From positions 3,731,501 to 3,795,500 of the forward strand of contig JAOVFP010000010.1 in NCBI GenBank assembly GCA_025738555.1: 64,000 bases of DNA, written 5' to 3'. The stretch comes from Cyathus striatus (lineage: Eukaryota > Basidiomycota > Agaricomycetes > Agaricales > Nidulariaceae). Below the pieces are notes generated by a model. It ran no database searches. It had not been told where the DNA came from and was given only the letters and a program-made list of their open reading frames with translations. Numbering within the stretch: the first letter of the stretch is position 1; each line of letters opens with the position of its first letter. The position numbers and the translations under genes were made by a program. Positions 46,182 through 55,545 of the stretch are shown here, piece by piece.

Positions 46182-49046
46182 ATGTCCCAAGATAACTGTG
46201 CTCAGAATCAGGACGGCTCGCTGAAGGACGCGTCACAAATTCAATGGTTTAACGACGTAGACGATGAAATACCGCTCTCGCAGCCTGGACCATCGAAGAG
46301 CAATTTGAAGGTAAAAATATACGTATTTATTAATTTAACAATACTGAGCACTGTCCGTACAGCCTAGTAAAACGAAAAGAGCAAGATTGGCGGTAAGACC
46401 CTATGCTATTAACACGATGAAACTATATTAACATCTCGCTTCAAAAGTCATTTTTAGATTTAGAAGCTGAAGTAGCCTCTGGCTCGGAGGACGAAGACCC
46501 TATTAATTCAGATGGTATGTAAGGGCTTTAAGAAATAGTTGTTATTACTAACTATACCTCTCCTACAGATGATTTTATTAACGATTTCACGGATGACGAA
46601 GATAATAACATTGATCGTCCCCGTTTGTCGTTAACACAGGTCGTTGAAGCCGAACATGGTTTCATTGACCATTTGACAAACAAATACGTTGAAAAGTCAA
46701 GGCGCGTAGGTAACCATTCGGGGCGCGATGGTGATCCCATGTTTTCGACCCATAAGCACGGTATCGCTCGTAGCGGTATAACACCTCAAGATTGGCCAAT
46801 GTTTGACATCCCGGTTAAGGTCAGTAGTAGGCTGTATAAGAAACCCACGAAACCAGCTCTTACTAGCCTTCTGTAGGAAGGATCCGAGGAAATAATAGTC
46901 CATATGCTCACAACCCAAGCTGGTCCTAAGCACATTCGCAGCGCGTTCGCGTCAGCTATGATTCCAGGTCATGTTTATGTCGAAGGACACAACCTAGAGG
47001 TCGTTAAAAAGTGTGCAGCTATCTATAGCCAAGCTTTCTCCAATAGGATTCGTCAGACGCCTACTACGTGCTGGAATTCTTTCCCAAAACTATCGTCAAC
47101 ATACATTCCTACCCAGTATTCTTGGGTGCGGCTCAAAGGGAATTACCGCTATGATCTCGCATTTGTAACCAATGTTTGTGACCGCTCATTTCGAATCGAC
47201 GTCGTTCACTTGCCTAGAATCCTCTACAAAAAGGCCTCAAAAAAGCGTGCTGCAGGATCTTCAAGGTTGAAGATTGTGCCTCTGCCACCTTGCGACTCAT
47301 TCAACGTCGACCACGCCCGAGAGCTAAGCCCAGGCGAGCTTTTAGTTCAATATGAAGATGCGGAGAAGAAGGTTATCAAAGGATACACCTTTCGGGGTTC
47401 GCAGTATACCACGGAAGGATTTATCATGGGTAGGAAACTCGATACTGATGACTACTACCAGGTCGACGCCATGCCGACAATAGATGAATTAAGATCTTTC
47501 GAGAAATGTAGGCAGGTTCCTGCGCATGTCATGGAACTCTCCCGACGCGCATCACTATCGTTAAATATAAAGATAGGTGATCAAGTAAAGATTACCCTGG
47601 AAGGGGGAAGGGATTACTTGGCATTCGTAGAGGATATTGAAGAAGGAAATGCGTCGCTGAATCTTGTGGAATTTCCGACACAAGTCTTTTCACAATCCCT
47701 GGAACTTCTTCAGAAGTTCTTCAAGGTCGGCGATGGTGTTAGGGTTAAATCTGGGGAGCACAAAGGAAGAGTTGGGATGGTAACAACCGTGGAATGTAAC
47801 GGAAAGATAGGCGACGAGACCATTACCTTTGTCGCCTTTCCATTAGGAGAGGTCAGTATTTTTACTAACGCGGATTCGTTTTATTCTAACAAGTTAAATA
47901 GGCTAATCACCTGCAAATTCGCTCGTCAGACCTAGACCACTGTAGCGAAGTGCAACGAAGTACCACTTTTCGGTGGCCAGACGGAAAAAGTGAATCGCCC
48001 GTAAATAGTGCTGCCTCCTATGGTTCTGAGGCCTACCAGATGCGAGTGGATCCATATCGGTACCAGTATGGGAAATACGCCTGGGTAAGGTGTGGTCCAC
48101 TCAAAGGAACTCGTGGGATCCTGAAGAGCGTTAGCGCGAGCAATGTTGCGCAACTTGAGGTTCCGGAACGCCTAATGTTTTCGAAGGATCTTGTGGAGTG
48201 TCCTATGAAGGGCCTGTATATTCCAGGGTATTTGTACAGTATAATATAACTCTCTTTAAATAACTAACAATATTACAGATACAGCGATAAGTCTATGAAT
48301 GATTTTTTTACAGCTGAAACTACTGGAAAGGACACCGAACCTGCACTGGGCGTTTGTTCGACACCACGCTGGGAACATGATTCTGGGATTGGGTCTCAAA
48401 CACCCGCTTGGAATCCAAGTTCAATGACCCCTCAGGTTGCTTCAGCCTCCTCTGACGCGTCTGCTGAATTATTTGCTTTCGCTCACCACAGTTCGTTTCT
48501 CACCCAATTGTATCATTTATAACTAAAATATATGTAGTTCCAGAGAATACAGCATCGTCGTTCCCCCTGCAACCCTCTGCGACTCTCCCTGCCTCAATGC
48601 GGACGGCTGTCGTCGGTGAAGGCTCTGCTCGACAACCAACTGCATTTGATGGTACGTAGGTGTAGTATCATTACTTTTGCATGAAATATTGATTTATTGC
48701 ATTATATGCAGAACATTGGATAAAGCGTATGATCGATGCCGATGGCGCCGTCTTCAAAGGGAAATTATTAAATGTGATAATTTCAGGTACGCAGCCAACT
48801 GATACAAGCCTTGGTTTCGAAAATGGACGCCTAGAAAATGCGGAGTGTCACTTCGAAGGGTTAGTAAGAGACAAAAAATGTTTCCGGGTGCGGGTTATTG
48901 GCGAGGAGGTCATTCATGAAATACCTCCAGAGTTCGTGCAGCCAAATCACCCGACAAGAATGCCTCAACGTGTGATTGTCTTCAACCCGGCTAACTTCCA
49001 TGAATTCAGAAATACATACCAGGTATATGTTGTTAATGGGAAGTAA
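46182..49046 (+). CDS. Spt5-like transcription elongation factor (NGN + KOW)
   Basis: Nine short-intron exons give about 820 residues without stops. An acidic N-terminus (WFNDVDDEIPLSQPGPS, DLEAEVASGSEDEDP, DDFINDFTDDEDNN) resembles the acidic start of Spt5. An NGN-like block follows (HIRSAFASAMIPGHVYVEGH, NLEVVKKCAAIY). KOW-type segments are YSWVRLKGNYRYDLAFVTNV, IKIGDQVKITLEGGRDYLAF, FKVGDGVRVKSGEHKGRVGM and YAWVRCGPLKGTRGILKSVS. Spt5 binds RNA polymerase II with Spt4 through NGN and keeps it processive. Here the protein is transposon cargo and clearly divergent, so it is probably not the cell's essential copy. It could aid transcription of the element or antagonise silencing; both are hypotheses. 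The start is the first ATG before the acidic region. Confidence 0.75.
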
Positions 49047-49197
49047 CCACCGTGATACCATACAAGGGGCGTACAAAAATAGAACGAAACGTGATATACC
49101 AACTAAGGATCTGTGTATATACTTCGGATGAAATTCTTGGGCTTGTATACCATACAATTTTGCTAGCCACGTAATATTCTAAATATATACGCATTTA

Positions 49198-50066
49198 CTA
49201 CTTTTTACACTGTATTATACATTTGTCCGTGCAAAAAATCGCCCGTAGATATCCTTCAGAGTCCATAAGGTCCTCTAATTCGTCAGTGGTAAGTCTTCCC
49301 AGATTATACTGATAATATGGATGATATCTTTTACAGTCTATGGGCTACAGAGTTTCAGTAATTGACAGTGAGTAAATATACTAATTTCACTTACAAGAAT
49401 CGTCGCTGACGTTTCAAGTTGCTTTTGAATTGTAGAAAGGTGGAGAGTGCCTTCGTCATCGACAGCACAAACTACTTCACGTACGTGTCTCCAGTCCTTC
49501 GCAGATTTGTACACTCGTACAGTAACATACTGAATACGCGTCACCTTCACAGTGGTATGTTTGGATGCTGCAGGATTGGATATATGTCTAACCGTATCCA
49601 TAGGTGCACCCGATCTCTTGTCTACTAAGTGTGGAGTTGATACTGTTCCTGGTAGGTCGCAATTTATGTTCTCATAGGGGAGGAGTTGATACTTAGAATC
49701 AATATCGCTAGCACGTTCGTTTAGTCTGTCAGATTGTCAGTCCGTGTAACGTATAGAAGTCGTAACGGCTTGCCTATTCTTTTTTTTTTTTGGCGACTCT
49801 TCAGGTTCGTCTATGGCTGGTCGTTTCTTAGAGTTTTGTACAACTGACGACACCTTTTGACCGTTCCGAGACGCAATAAGGGCTGCGATGAAGTCCTCTT
49901 TAATCGGTACTCCCGGGTTCCTTCGGCCTGTTGGGTGTACATTCAATTCGTTATCTTTACAAAGTTGCTCCAGTATGTGGTTTGGGAAGGGTCTAAGAGC
50001 TGACTTGCGAACAACCGCCCTTTGAAGAACTTGCTTTGCTTTCTGTACTGACGGGTTAGACATCAC
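49198..50066 (-). pseudogene. Basic SAP-like protein with one in-frame TGA
   Basis: Two exons (49395-50066 and 49198-49344) keep one frame of 272 codons, interrupted by TGA at 49737-49739. The N-terminus reads MMSNPSVQKAKQVLQRAVVR, then LRPFPNHILEQLCKDNELNV, HPTGRRNPGVPIKEDFIAAL, which resembles a SAP-like DNA-binding helix-turn-helix in spacing only. A nuclear-signal-like PKKKKNRQ follows. After the TGA the frame continues with RLNERASDIDSKYQLLPYEN, VRVYKSAKDWRHVREVV and YNLGRLTTDELEDLMDSE. CGA would give Arg at the stop. A 12-base T run (49780-49791) codes for the lysines and is a possible sequencing weak point, but it does not change the frame. It is convergent with the Spt5-like gene, 151 bp apart. 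Confidence 0.55.
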
Positions 50067-51261
50067 GATCTAGCGACTCGAAAGTGAATCACGGTTATAA
50101 GTACATACTGCCGAACACTTGCCGAGCTCAACGTATTATTCTTTTTAGGCGCGCAGACGGTTACTATTGTATTCTATTGTATTCTCCTGTCGCTGGCAAC
50201 TACAATAGGTATACAATAGGGGCTTTGTATGCGACCGACTACGATAAATGGTGTACCACGTCAGGATCATCGGTATGTGCTTCTACTAAATGTCATATTT
50301 GTATCATATCGACGAACAAAAGTCTATCTTTGCATAAAGCTAAACAGGATAACTTGGATAAGATACGACTGTCAGCGAATGATATCGAAGGAGGTAGGTA
50401 GATTTCGAGATTCAAGTGCCCTTCGAATAACTTACTCTTGCTCCATTGGTTCTACAAACTACATACTATACTAATGGATATACTTCGAACTACAGCACGT
50501 TCCCTCTTCCTTCGTCTGCTCATTCTTTTCGACTTTTCCTGTACGCGACAGCTGGGGAAAATGGTACACCGTGTCAGATTCTTCGGTACGTGCTGCTAAA
50601 TACCACCCATTCATCCCTTTAGTTTATCCTTTATTCATTTAATTCCTTTATCTCCCCTTCCCTTTATTCGTCTTACTTCACCAACTGCTCACCATCCAAG
50701 CCAGTCAGAGTTGTCCGCTTAAGGTCCTTGGAACGCTTGGTACGATTTACGGTTGCCCCCTGAAGATATATATTATACAACTACGCATGAAGATACTATC
50801 TACTGCTTTAATTTCCATTGGTATGTCCATTTCGAGAACTGCTGGTTTCGAATGACTTACTCTTTATTGGGTGCGTTGGGGGTAGTGTTGTTGTTATTCG
50901 ACGACGATTCGACGACGTGCACTGTGTCAGAATTATTGGTACTGTTTCTCAAATCAGATTTGTCTACTAATTTATCTCATTTGTCGCGTTTTCATTATTC
51001 GATAGACGTTCACATAGAAAAGCGGGGTGGTAGTGTCAATTGTATTAGTTTGTAAGTTTGTCAAATTCAACCGAACTGAGTGAAGGACTTATTCTCCTTA
51101 AATCCTACACAGTATTCATCTTACACAGTATTTCCTACTTCATCAAAAACCCAACTACATACTTATGGACAACCGGATAACTATTTACACCTTACAATTC
51201 TTCTTTTTCCTTGCGCTGAAAAAGATAAGTACATAGAAGGTAAAACAATTCAAGAGAAAGC
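50067..51261. other. No clear gene; diverged repeats of a donor-like block
   Basis: Three related blocks, GGTGTACCACGTCAGGATCA (50252), GGTACACCGTGTCAGATTCT (50560) and GTGCACTGTGTCAGAATTAT (50917), lie roughly 310-360 bp apart. The first two end in TCGGTAYGTGCT, a donor-like sequence. They may be copies of a duplicated exon in a gene too decayed to read. No frame is convincing. Confidence 0.3.
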
Positions 51262-51691
51262 TTACATGGGGTAACGGATATTATACCAACTCACGACCCG
51301 ACAACTCCGGTACGTTTTGCCGGTACAGATGTAGAAACGGACCGTCTTTACGAATAAAAATAAGTGCTTAATGGCTTGCGAAATATTGGTGACTTACCTC
51401 TTTCACTTTAGATTTACGACCATTGCCCTTCTTCGCGTTCTTTTGCTTGGGCTTCCCTTGACGTTCATCGCGTACCAATTCCGCAGCCTTCCAACATCCT
51501 CTCCAGTACACCATATGTTCAATGCGCACCAATTCTGCAGCCCTCCAACGCCCTCCCCAGCGTACCATCACCCGATCGCCTATCTGCAAATGCATTGTAG
51601 AAGAAATGTAACGAATAAAAGAAGAACTTACCTCATAGAATGTAGCCTGGAGATCATAGGCGATGAATGTAGGCTCGACTACTTTCGGCAT
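51262..51691 (-). CDS. Small Tudor-like protein with duplicated WRAAELVR unit
   Basis: Exon 1 (51632-51691) gives MPKVVEPTFIAYDLQATFYE. After a short intron ending in TTTGCAG, exon 2 reads IGDRVMVRWGGRWRAAELVR, then MVYWRGCWKAAELVRDE, a tandem duplication. A Lys/Gly-rich tail follows (QGKPKQKNAKKGNGRKSKVK). GDxVxVRWGGRWxxAELV is the type of pattern seen in Tudor or Agenet-like chromatin readers, though the match is short. A third exon from the acceptor near 51345 to TAA at 51262-51264 would add 26 residues. The gene has canonical donors and no stops. It may be one of the smallest cargo genes or a fragment of a larger one. Confidence 0.45.
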
Positions 51692-52568
51692 GTTCCTACT
51701 CTCGAGGTCCTAAACTTGTCAATGTAGCTCTACCAAGTGTACTCACCTCAGCAACGTTTGAGAACTTGTATTGGTTCGTTACAGAATACAGGAAGAGGAG
51801 TGAGTGGCTTTTGAACTCATCGAAAGCTTATTTCGAACTCCAGCACAAGCATTCCCGCCTCAACCACTCGTTCCCGCTTCCAACCACGCATATCACCGTC
51901 CACGCATCCATTTCGCCTAACAACGACAACGAATGACGAACACGATAGTTGGATTTGGGGTAAGGGAGAGCGAGTTGCAGCTGCTGTTTGGAGAGGGCTT
52001 GGTTTCACATCCTATTCGTACGTTCGCTGCTTCTTCAGCTTCATCACTCACTCTCCTGCTATATTTCATCGACACGAGACCATCGTTCTTTGCCATACCA
52101 CACGTAAAATCACGCCAACCATTCCACCGAACCCCAAATGACCAAGACGACGACATCAATGCTCGAACGACAACGGCGAAGGCGGCAACGTTCGAACGTC
52201 GAAAGCGATGGCGTCTACGCTCGAACAACGACGGCGAAGGCGATGGCGGCAACGTTCGAACGTCGAAAGCGACGACGCCCACACTCGAACGACGATGGCC
52301 CATGAAGTCTCAGACTCCCACTCCCTCGTCTCGTCTTGCAAGTGACAGGCACCGTCTCACCCCTCCCTATTCCCCTCCCCTTCCTCCCCTGCCTCGTCTC
52401 CTCCTCCCCTTCCCAGCAATTGACGTGCGTAATGTCACGAGTAGGAACGTCAAGCCGACAAGCGCCTCCACCTGCACTCCCTCCCTTCCCTCTTCTCGCA
52501 AGGAACGAGCATCACACTATCGCCATCGCCCTCCCCTCGATTTTCAAGTGACGAGCGGCATTGGGCCT
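51692..52568. repeat. GC-rich non-coding DNA with a ~65-70 bp CGAACG repeat
   Basis: At 52156-52300 two units share GGCGGCAACGTTCGAACGTC followed by GAAAGCGATGGCG, with a third partial copy. The palindromic core AACGTTCGAACGTT-like is prominent. Long frames here come from the compositional bias, not from recognisable domains. Confidence 0.45.
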
Positions 52569-53300
52569 CCCACTCGTGCAAATGGCTCTATTTATCATTC
52601 GACCACGATGTGGACGACGAATATCTGGATTTGGGAGCGATGGCTAGTCGTACGTGTATCCACTCTTCATTCACTCCCCCCTCCCCTCTCCCCCCCAACC
52701 TCCGTGCGTGCTGACTACGCATGATAGATGCCGCCTCCACTTACCCTCCTCCAGATCATCTGTGATGTCAATGTTGCTCACAAGTCCCTGTTCCCCCCCC
52801 CCCTCCCAGCCAACGCCTCCCACTCGTGCAAACGTCCCATTCAACATTCAACGATGACGAATAGCTGGATTTGGGAGCGAGGACTCGTCGTACGTGTATC
52901 CGCTCTTTATTCACCCCCCCCCCCCTCCCCAACCTCCCTGCGTGCTGACAACAATGATAGATACTACCTCCACTTCTCCAGATCATCCGCGATGCCGACG
53001 TTGCCCACAAGTCCCTACTTCCCCAGCCCTGCCACGCCTGCCACTCGTGCAAACGGCCTCGCTCACCAATCGACGACGACGAATAGCTGGATTTGGAAGC
53101 GAGGACTCGACGTACGTGTATCCGCTCTCCATTCGCCCCCCCTCTCCCCCAGTCTCTGTGCGTGCTGACGACGCATGGCAGATACCCCCTCCACTTCCCC
53201 TCCTCTAGATCATCTGCGATGCTGACGTTGCCCGCGAATCCCTGTCCCCCTTCCCCCTCCCCTCAGCCCAGCCAACACCTCCCATTCGTGCAAATGGCCC
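52569..53300. repeat. ~220-245 bp C-rich tandem repeat, three copies plus partials
   Basis: Each unit begins CCACTCGTGCAAA (about 52569, 52818, 53040; partial at 53281). It runs through ATAGCTGGATTTGGGAGCG, CGTACGTGTATCCGCTCT, a poly-C/CCCCTCC tract, GTGCGTGCTGAC..ATG and AGATCATCYGCGATG, and ends near CCCAGCCAACGCC. A diverged copy lies at about 54240-54480. Repeats of this kind close to one end only make the element asymmetric. Confidence 0.75.
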
Positions 53301-54867
53301 CATTCATCCCCCCGATTCGCCAGTCGCCAGTCTCCCCTCTCCTCACCCGTGCTACAGACGTTTCCGTGTTTCCATTGAGCACTCATCTTCATGATCCCGC
53401 CAGCAGCCCCTCCCCTCCGTTCGCTCCGGCGACCCAAGAGCGCTCGCAATGAGACTTGAACATCTACAAGGCAACTCCGGGAATACACGCAGAGCAGAGA
53501 ACTAGCTGCGCAAAACGCATCTGGTAAACCACCCGTCGCAAGAAGGGACACATCGAAGGCGTGGAACGCCGATCGTGCGTAACAGTCGAACCTCTGCAGG
53601 ATAACCCCACGGATACGCAACCAGAGAACAGGGTGCGCGAAACGCCTCCGCAAGCGAACGACACGGCTTAGAACCAACACCCCATCCTCGTCCGACGACG
53701 AGTAACAACACACTCCATGTCTCTGCGCGCCTCCAGCAATCTGCCCCAGTCCCCGCTCGCAGCATGCGTCATAAACAGCCGTACTCCACTGGCCCACACC
53801 CGCACTGTTGTCCCGTCCCCTGCTCGAGCAGGATTCGACAGCAGTCATCACCAACCATCTATCCCGCTGGGAAGACAACCATAAGACGCCGAGCACGCGC
53901 CCACGCATTACTTCCTCATCTGTCCTAGAGCAAGCAACCAGCACTGCCAGCCGCCACGAATACCGCCTCGAGACTCCAAAACAGCCTGAGCCATCGTAGT
54001 TACAGCTGCATGCGAACCCCAAGCATGAACCATGGTTGCAACTGCCCACTGGTACCGCTCAAGCAAAACTTGTAAGACGAGTAAAAACACCATTCCCTCC
54101 ACCTCCCCGGAAACTACCACCAGTACCTTGCAGGGGCTGGCTCCCGCCTCCTGCAAAACTCGAAGCGGGGGAGGGACCACGTCCCATCTTCACCGCCGCT
54201 GTATCATTCATCGACCTCGACACATCGCCTGCACCACCTCAACTCCATGCAAGTCCTGAATTTGCCTTCGTCTTCTTGGTCTACCTCAACAACACCTCTC
54301 GTATCTGTCATCCTCGCAAATGGACCCGTTCTCCCCCCTCCCCAGTGCTCCTTCGTACTGACGATGCGTGATATCACCCACCCCTCCCCCCACCAATGAT
54401 CTGACGTCGCTCGCAAGTCCTGTTGCGTTTTCGACACCTTAATCCAGCCAATGCCCCCCCCCCCCTCATTCGTGAAAACAGTCCTGATCTCTTGTATCCG
54501 CCGGCTACCCACGTCAGTTTCTCCCACCTGCGCTACCAACGTTATTACTGAGCCTCCGTCTCCTTAATCGTGCTAGAGGCTCCGCTCCCACCTCTCATCT
54601 GCGCTGGCGGTCTTTATGGATTTACAGGAAAAGGGAATGTTTTCCCTTTACATTCTCCGTTTTCATGGGCCCATTCATTCCTTTCCCTTCTTTCTTCCTC
54701 ACTTCTAGCGTCACGCTCACTCGCTGGGCTTACCCGTTCAACTCCGAGGTCAACATCTCCTATCCGTTCACTAATCGGTCATTCTCTACCTTGACGTTAA
54801 TAGTGCAGTGTTTATATACGAACGAACATGTATCTACGGTACATTTTATGTGTAAATGGATTGAGTG
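53301..54867. other. GC-rich region without gene
   Basis: Contains a ~125-bp diverged duplication around CAGAGCAGAGAACTAGCTGC (53490) and CAACCAGAGAACAGGGTGCG (53617), and the diverged C-rich repeat copy near 54240-54480. A 279-codon minus-strand frame (53210-54049) is compositionally biased and has no domain; I do not call it. Confidence 0.35.
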
Positions 54868-54939
54868 GGGAACATGGTGGGAATAGAGTGGGTAGCGAGC
54901 GGCTGTGAGCGGCCCTGTGAGCTGATATGAGTGGCCTGA

Positions 54940-55408
54940 GAGTGGCCCTGTGAGTGGGTAATCAATATTTCTAATTGTCATATTTACAATCTGTACATGA
55001 ATCGGGGCGAGCAACATATTTTTGTCTACATTCTAAATCGGAATGAGGATATGATAAAAGACCCAATTCGAGATCTGTTTCAAGGGCAAATTCAGAATAT
55101 GTGATAAGATAGGGACACGAGACACACTTAGGATCAGTATTTGGATAGGATCTAGGGACAAATGTATGCCCCGATTCAGGATTTGTTCATACATCGGTAT
55201 GGTAACCGATTTTTGTACGATATTCTACATATGTCTTATTGTTATATTCTCAATAATGCTCATGGATTTGATACACGCCCGATTCATAATTATTTTCTAA
55301 ATATGAACATGAATCGGCCAAATGACATATTTTTGTACATATTCTAATTGTTAACTACATCGGGTTGTACCATATTTACCCTGATCCGATTTGGTCCTGT
55401 CTGAGGTG
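54940..55408 (-). repeat. Right terminal inverted repeat of the giant element
   Basis: Mirror of 29500-29967, ending ...TTTGGTCCTGTCTGAGGTG. It carries the same subterminal TGAATCGGGGCG-type motifs. The near-identity of the two repeats argues for recent activity or ongoing conversion between the ends. Confidence 0.85.
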
Positions 55409-55411
55409 TAT
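55409..55411. repeat. Target-site duplication TAT, right
   Basis: TAT directly follows CTGAGGTG and equals the triplet at 29497-29499. The sequence after it (GACGTACAGGAAGAGCATGA) continues the interrupted tandem repeat. Confidence 0.75.
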
Positions 55412-55545
55412 GACGTACAGGAAGAGCATGACAAATGTGATGTGTGGAAAGAATGTGACAAGTGTAAAGTGCAGGAATATGTGTGGAATATGTGTGATGA
55501 ATGTGATGTACAGGACAAATGTGAGAATATATATCAGTTGTAAGA
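55412..55545. repeat. Tandem repeat interrupted by the giant element (right part)
   Basis: GACGTACAGGAAGAGCATGA, CAAATGTGATGTGTGGAAAG and AGTGCAGGAATATGTGTGG are units of the same TGTGAC family as 29240-29496. Confidence 0.7.

Larger units (their letters stand above)
29500..55408. mobile_element. Giant CACTA-like DNA transposon, 25.9 kb, with cargo
   Basis: The ends are exact inverted repeats starting CACCTCAGACAGGACCAAAT. About 468 bp at each end are nearly identical, and a weaker similarity continues inward to roughly 30050 and 54868. A 3-bp TAT duplication flanks it. The CAC...GTG ends, 3-bp duplication and internal Tnp2-type transposase agree on the CACTA/EnSpm superfamily, whose ordinary members are several kb. 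Base composition changes sharply at both borders: richer in GC and CpG inside, AT-rich and CpG-poor outside. Inside are at least nine cargo genes besides the transposase. No tyrosine recombinase or Polinton-type polymerase is seen, so it is neither a Starship nor a Maverick. Confidence 0.85.

Noticed and set aside
53210..54049. 279-codon minus-strand ORF
   Set aside because: Open only because of strong C-rich bias; overlaps tandem repeats, no domain, and other frames are equally open.
55162..55347. ORFs of ~61 codons in both terminal repeats of the giant element
   Set aside because: The same frame occurs in both copies only because they are inverted copies; no start context, splice or domain supports coding.
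29500..55408. Starship or Polinton/Maverick identity for the giant element
   Set aside because: No DUF3435-type tyrosine recombinase, family-B polymerase, integrase or capsid-like gene was seen. The CAC/GTG ends, 3-bp duplication and Tnp2 transposase fit CACTA better.
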